DNA of 64,000 bases. Origin: Rhinopomastus cyanomelas. Its lineage: Eukaryota > Chordata > Aves > Bucerotiformes > Rhinopomastidae. The stretch spans positions 1-64,000 of the forward strand of contig VXBP01008530.1 of NCBI GenBank assembly GCA_013400115.1, in the 5' to 3' direction. Each line of letters opens with the position of its first letter. Position 1 is the first letter of the stretch. Positions 58,946 through 64,000 of this stretch are shown here, piece after piece. Under the pieces are notes generated by a model, which saw only the letters and a program-made list of their open reading frames with translations, had not been told where the DNA came from and did not search any database. A program made the position numbers and the translations under genes.

Positions 58946-61900
58946 ATTGCTACCGAGAGTGAAGCATCTGTGTTTGTTCTGTATTTATCAGTGAAACCAA
59001 TTAAAAAACCCACCTGAACTTGGATGGGACACACTTCAGAAAAACAAAACTCTGTTAAAGGTGAAATATATTTCAGGAACTACTGATTCTAGCGGGCTTA
59101 GAAACAAGTGACTGAAAACTGTACAACTTGCCTCACCTGAAAACATTTCATTACAGTCCCTTTAAATATTAACACTACATCTACTAAAGCAATATATATT
59201 TTTTAAACCTGCTTTTGTCTTTCTAAACCAAATCAAATCTAACCCCAAATCAAAGATAGTAAAAAAATTCACCTCTGTGAGCTAATGACAGATAACAGAA
59301 ATTTCAAAATCTAGGATGTCTGAGGACCAGCTCTGAAGTATATATTTGGTCCACTCATCTCAGACACTACTAGTGCCATTAAAAGCACCCAAACACTAAT
59401 GGCTTGGGTGTATAGATCTAGCACATTTCCATTAATAATTAACATAACTGAAATTATTATCAGATAAAACATTGTAAAAACAAGCTGGGGTTTTCACTCT
59501 TTCCTTTCAGGTTCACCAGCAAAGCTCAGCTTTGTCTGACTGAATAAAGAGATGTTCAGGAAGTATCTTTTCTCATATTGTCCTCACTCATCATTCTTTT
59601 ACCCCAGCTCCTGAGCAACTCTTAAGTAAGAAATCTTTTTGTTTCTAAAAGCAGCAGGGAGAAGCTCTTTCAGAGTGCCCCACAGTGCTGTGCCCGTGGA
59701 GGTTAAAACACACCTGGCTGTGCTTTGAACACATTCACTTTGCAAGGTGTGGATGCACATTAAAATGAATTGTTTAGGTGGAAAGAAGTCAGCTACAGTT
59801 CTTCAGATGGAAGGGGTATAAGATGTATTTCAATCAGTCCGGGTGACTTAAAGCAGCTCCTTCAGCTGCAGGCCCCAGAACTCTGTGGCAATGGCAAATG
59901 AAACCTGCTGCAGCCATCAAACTTACAGACACCTTGTCTTGGACAAAAGGCACCCCTCAGAAAAGACAAAACCACTGAGCATCTTTTAAAACCAAAACCA
60001 ATTTCCATTTACCCTACTACACCAGACTGAATCCTCAGAGATCCTGCCCCACACCAACCACTCCACAACTGCCTCAGTTCAGGAAGTGCTTCAGGAAGGT
60101 ATCAGCACCTCAAGGCAGCAATGTCTGCCAGGGGAGCGAGGAAGCTGCTTGGAGTTAACTGCTGTGATCGACAGCTGTTCAACCCTGGCAGAACCCTACT
60201 AGTTTCTAAATTGTTTTCCCCATCCTGGCTTAATTAGCTGCCCCTCAGAGTCGATGCTAATTGCGTTAGCTGCAAACTGGGGTCAGCATTTTAGTGAAGA
60301 CTGAGATGAGAAAGGCTGTATCAACTGTCTCATCTGACAAAAGTTATCAGGACCTGGTTCAAGGCTCCATTTTGCACAGCTTAGGCATTTCACCAGGAAG
60401 ATTCACCTGGGTTTGGTAGCATGAGGAAAACAGAAAATATTCCCACTGCCTTCACAGCCCTTTGCTAGTGTCAGGCAGAGAAGTTTCCATTTTCATGTGA
60501 GAAAACGTAGAACATCCCAAGAAAACTACAACCTTTTGACTTAAAGCCTCAAGAGCTGATAAAACTTGAGCTCTCCCACTTACAGTGGCTGCTGCTATCA
60601 GGGAATATGATAAACACCCAAGAACTAAGGTGTCTTCAGGTAAATTACGCTTCCTGGGTGTATTCATTCCTGGCTTTACAGGATGTTCTGGCCTGCATCA
60701 TTTAATTGCCCTGGTTCCTCAGCCAAAGAAAGCAACTTAAAATAGTCTTAACAATGCCTTGAAAGATGAGAAGCTTGGGAAAAAAACTGGGGGCCTGAAG
60801 GTAAGGGGGTCATATTGCCTTAATCTGCCAGACAGACAAGAGGAACCAGTTCAGATTCATGCGCATCATGCCAATGCAAAGAGGGGGGTATTACTATTAA
60901 TATATCACCCTAGAAATCCAGTCTGCCTTTGAATGTTGATCTTTTTCCTGCTCTCCTCCTCAGACACAATTTTAAAGCACTGAAAAACAATCCATCCTGA
61001 GGCATTCAATGAGCTGAGGCTAAAACCCAAGCAATTTCACTTCTGACAGTATTTTGAGCTTTTTCTGTCTTCAGGAAGAAGTCAGCTGAAGTTTTCACTT
61101 TTTTTTTTCCCCATCATAACAGAGTTAGTTTTACTCTGGCTTTTTTACACATAAAATGTAACTGTGGAATCCAGAGCTTTAAAAAAAGCCTAACAAAACA
61201 AATGGAGAAAAAAATCAAAGTATTGCAAAGCTCCTAGCAGTATCACAAACAACACTGCTGCTAACTCAGTTATCAAGGCATTAAGAGCACTGCTTCTGGC
61301 ATGAAATACCCAGACCTCCTGTGAAACAAGTCTCTCCTCTGTCAGTGTCCACTTTAGGCTAAAAGTGATGTAGCCAGTAAATGCACGTGCTTTTTCTTCA
61401 CACAAATCCCTGTGCTTGCTCTGGAGTCATTTTTCAGTCCTGCAGAGTCACACAAGCCTCACATCTCCCCGATACAGTCAGTCAGTTACAGCTGGAAGTT
61501 CAGTGGAAGTTGATCGGATCCATTGTACATAACTACAAGAGGCAACAAAAATCCCTCTCTACCCCGTATTTGCTCCTATTTTTGAGCAACAAAGTCATAA
61601 AGTTAACTCTTTGGTTACAGTCCTGTAGCCAAACCAGCAGACAGCAGGAGAAGCAGGCATTTCCATTGCATGAATGGTGTACATACTTCTTCCAACAGAC
61701 AAAGAAACAGCATCTTAAGTAACATCCTCTCTTACACTATAAAAAAACGATGCTGCATGGACCGCTGAAATACAAGGAGCGGAATTCCTACCTGCCATGA
61801 GAAGAGTTGCTTAAGAGTCGATGACCTCATTGCAAACCAAACCAGCTCAGACTTTGGCTTGAGTTTTTCAGGAAGCACGCTCAATCTTCTCTAAATATTT

Positions 61901-63099
61901 AAAAAAGGTTTGTTTGCTCTAAGCCAGCACAGCTGCATGAAGTGTCTCTTGCTACAGGGCCCCAAAACGTTTGCTTATTTTTTCGTTGCAGGGCTCCCAA
62001 TTGGATTGCAAATCGTGTGGACTTGGTACTTTGTCTGCTGCTAGGAGAGTTGATTTCATTACAGTCATTTGTGTTATCTGCTTATTTATAGTGCAGGATT
62101 TGTTTTCAAGCACCTGGAAACTACCAGGCTGATCATATTACAGCAGGAAAAGGCACGCCTTTTGGGTCAGGGTTTAAGTGCAAAGAGCAATTGCCATCTG
62201 CATCAACTAGCTCCCAATCTGGATTCCCAGCAACGTTCATTCACCTGGCAGATGAAGGCGGCCAGCAGAACTCTTCGGGCAGTGCCACAACAAACCCAGT
62301 ATTTCCAGTTCTGTGTTTCCAGATTAATTTTCCGATGTGGCTGTGCTTTGCTTTTGCTCAGAGCTGCTCTGGGTGCTCATAGTTTGAACAAGACTGTTTC
62401 TGAACAAAGAGCTCACACTTTAGCCATCCTATCTGCAGTGTTTGAAACGTAACTTTTAAAGGCTAATGTGAGAAGACAGAAACCAAGACGACAGCTTTTG
62501 TCACCTACACTTGCTATCCACATTTAGAAATAAGACTCGAGTTCTTAATTCCAGTTTTCTTTTGCAAATTCCTCAGTATTTGTTGTGGATTTTTAAAAAT
62601 ACCTCTCCTGTTTGTTTTGAATCAAGTGCTAAGTCTCTCAAGTGTGATTTCAGTAAAAGGGAAGACAGATGTCTTGGTTTTTCCCCAAAGTAAGCTGCTC
62701 TTTACCCTGTGGAAGGCAAACTCAGAGCAGACTCTAATGATGTCAAGACAAAGTTAAAATTGACCAAAATCAGGCAAGTATAGAATTCTAAACTATGAAG
62801 AGCACATATGGTGACTATGGCAACCAGAATGAAAGGTCCCCAAGACCAGAACACTATCATTAGTCTTTAGTTAACGATTATTAGCGGTAGGACAAAGGAA
62901 TGCTTCATCAAGTCCAGATAGAAACAGTAACAGAATGCAAGACAAATCAAAGACCTAGTGATAGATGATGGAATCCAGGTGTAACCCTTAGCTACATTAA
63001 GCTTATTATAATATGATTACAGTGTTGAAACCACACCTCTGAAAGCTTAGGATACCCACCTCTGTTCAAAGTCTCACTGACCTTGCAAAATGAAATTTA
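58946..63099. other. Upstream non-coding stretch, nothing recognised
   Basis: About 4 kb of A/T-leaning sequence with no repeat or coding exon that I recognise. ALG11, the usual head-to-head neighbour of ATP7B in mammals, is not visible. Open frames reach 127 codons (62069-62452, plus) without motif support. Confidence 0.5.
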
Positions 63100-63450
63100 G
63101 AACTATTGTAACAAGACCAAGTTGCACAGGAACACATCCAGGTGGGTTTTAAACGTCTCCAGAGAAGGCGACTCCACAACTCCCCTGGGCAGCCTGTTCC
63201 AAAGCTCTGTCACCCTCACTGTGAAGCCATTCCTTCTGATATTTATAAGGAACCTCCTATGTTCCAGCTGACAGCCATTGGCCCTCGTCCTATCACTAGA
63301 TGACATTGCAAAGAGCCTGACTCCATCCTCCTGACAGCCACCCTTCAAATATTTATAGATATTAATGAGGTCACCCCTCTTCTCCAAGCTAAAGAGACCC
63401 AGTTCCCTCAGCCTCTCCTCATAAGGGAGGTGCTCCACTTCCTTCAAGTC
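63100..63450 (-). mobile_element. CR1 LINE 3' part (ORF2 C-terminus and UTR)
   Basis: The minus strand reads MKEVEHLPYEERLRELGLFS, then VRVTELWNRLPRGVVESPSL, the usual CR1 ORF2 end. The tail is missing. Confidence 0.9.
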
Positions 63451-64000
63451 AAACTGCCTGGCTTCTGAGTAAAAGGTTATTTCATCACGTTATACACCCA
63501 AATCACCTTGACTCCAGGAGATAAAGACAAAGCAGCATCCTACGTTTGCACTACAGATGCCATGTCTAAAAAATAAACGTCCTGCCTTTGTTAGGACAGG
63601 CCAGGTATGTAAAGGCAAGCCCAAATTCAGTTTATCTCAGCAGCTGTTTCTTGCTATCTTATCCAGGCAGAAACAAACCACCTGTATATAGAAAGAGAGG
63701 GGTTTCCAGTGACCCCCTAAGAAAGGTCTATAGCAGCACTCCTCACCCCAGAGAGTCCTGAGCAAAGTCCTACTTGCTTTCTTGATGTTCTGGGAAAAAC
63801 TGCCTGGGAAGCAGGATTTCCACTTTCTCCATCATCCATTTGTTTCTTTCACTCCATTTTTTCCCTTTTTTTCTATTGATTGGTTGCAGTTACTGGGTAG
63901 AAGAAGGCATGAGGGTGTTTGGACGCTCTCTTTGATGTCACCCTTGCACAGACAGTAGATTCTCAAGGCCACAGAGACTCAGACACAGCCCAAATGAACC
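63451..64000. other. Window end, nothing recognised
   Basis: No coding pattern or repeat family is recognised in the last 550 bases. Confidence 0.4.

Noticed and set aside
57561..64000. Search for ALG11 exons upstream of ATP7B
   Set aside because: None of the conserved ALG11 peptides that I know appears in any frame; the gene must lie outside the window if synteny holds.
1..64000. CRISPR arrays, operons, bacterial-type systems, tRNA or rRNA genes
   Set aside because: None is present; regularly recurring sequence here is CR1, and the gene structure is that of a vertebrate.

Overview
The window is vertebrate nuclear DNA, almost certainly from a bird. It is peppered with CR1 LINE fragments ending in the avian-type GATTCTATG-like tail, and it carries two degraded solo LTRs of an avian endogenous retrovirus type. 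Its one large gene is a bird-like ATP7B. The species cannot be fixed from sequence alone.

The centre (27.6-57.2 kb, minus strand) holds a complete copper-transporting P1B-type ATPase gene, ATP7B. I could place all 21 coding exons with consistent splice phases. Most exon lengths equal the human exons as I remember them; exons 3, 13, 15 and 16 differ by whole codons. The predicted protein is about 1529 residues. It has six CxxC metal-binding domains, a trafficking motif, eight membrane segments, the CPC copper site, the DKTGT phosphorylation site, SEHPL, TGDN and GDGVND motifs, and a dileucine-type tail. Intron 20 has a GC rather than a GT donor. The introns contain about a dozen CR1 pieces, small tandem duplications, a short hairpin and one sequencing gap flanked by poly-G.

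Downstream of ATP7B (0-27 kb) there is little coding sequence. On the plus strand at about 5.25-5.72 kb lies a broken coiled-coil coding sequence whose repeating FW-(E/K) pattern and position match mammalian CCDC70, the gene next to ATP7B in mammals. Here it has two in-frame stops and two frameshifts, so it looks like a pseudogene. On the minus strand between 2.4 and 6.3 kb four open, splice-bounded segments look like exons of a gene I do not recognise. The rest of this side is CR1 fragments, two solo LTRs (about 3.7-4.2 kb and 8.15-8.65 kb) and sequence with no recognisable content.

Upstream of ATP7B (57.3-64 kb) I see a weak promoter-like stretch next to exon 1 and otherwise only non-coding sequence with CR1 copies. 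The head-to-head neighbour of mammalian ATP7B, ALG11, is not in the window.
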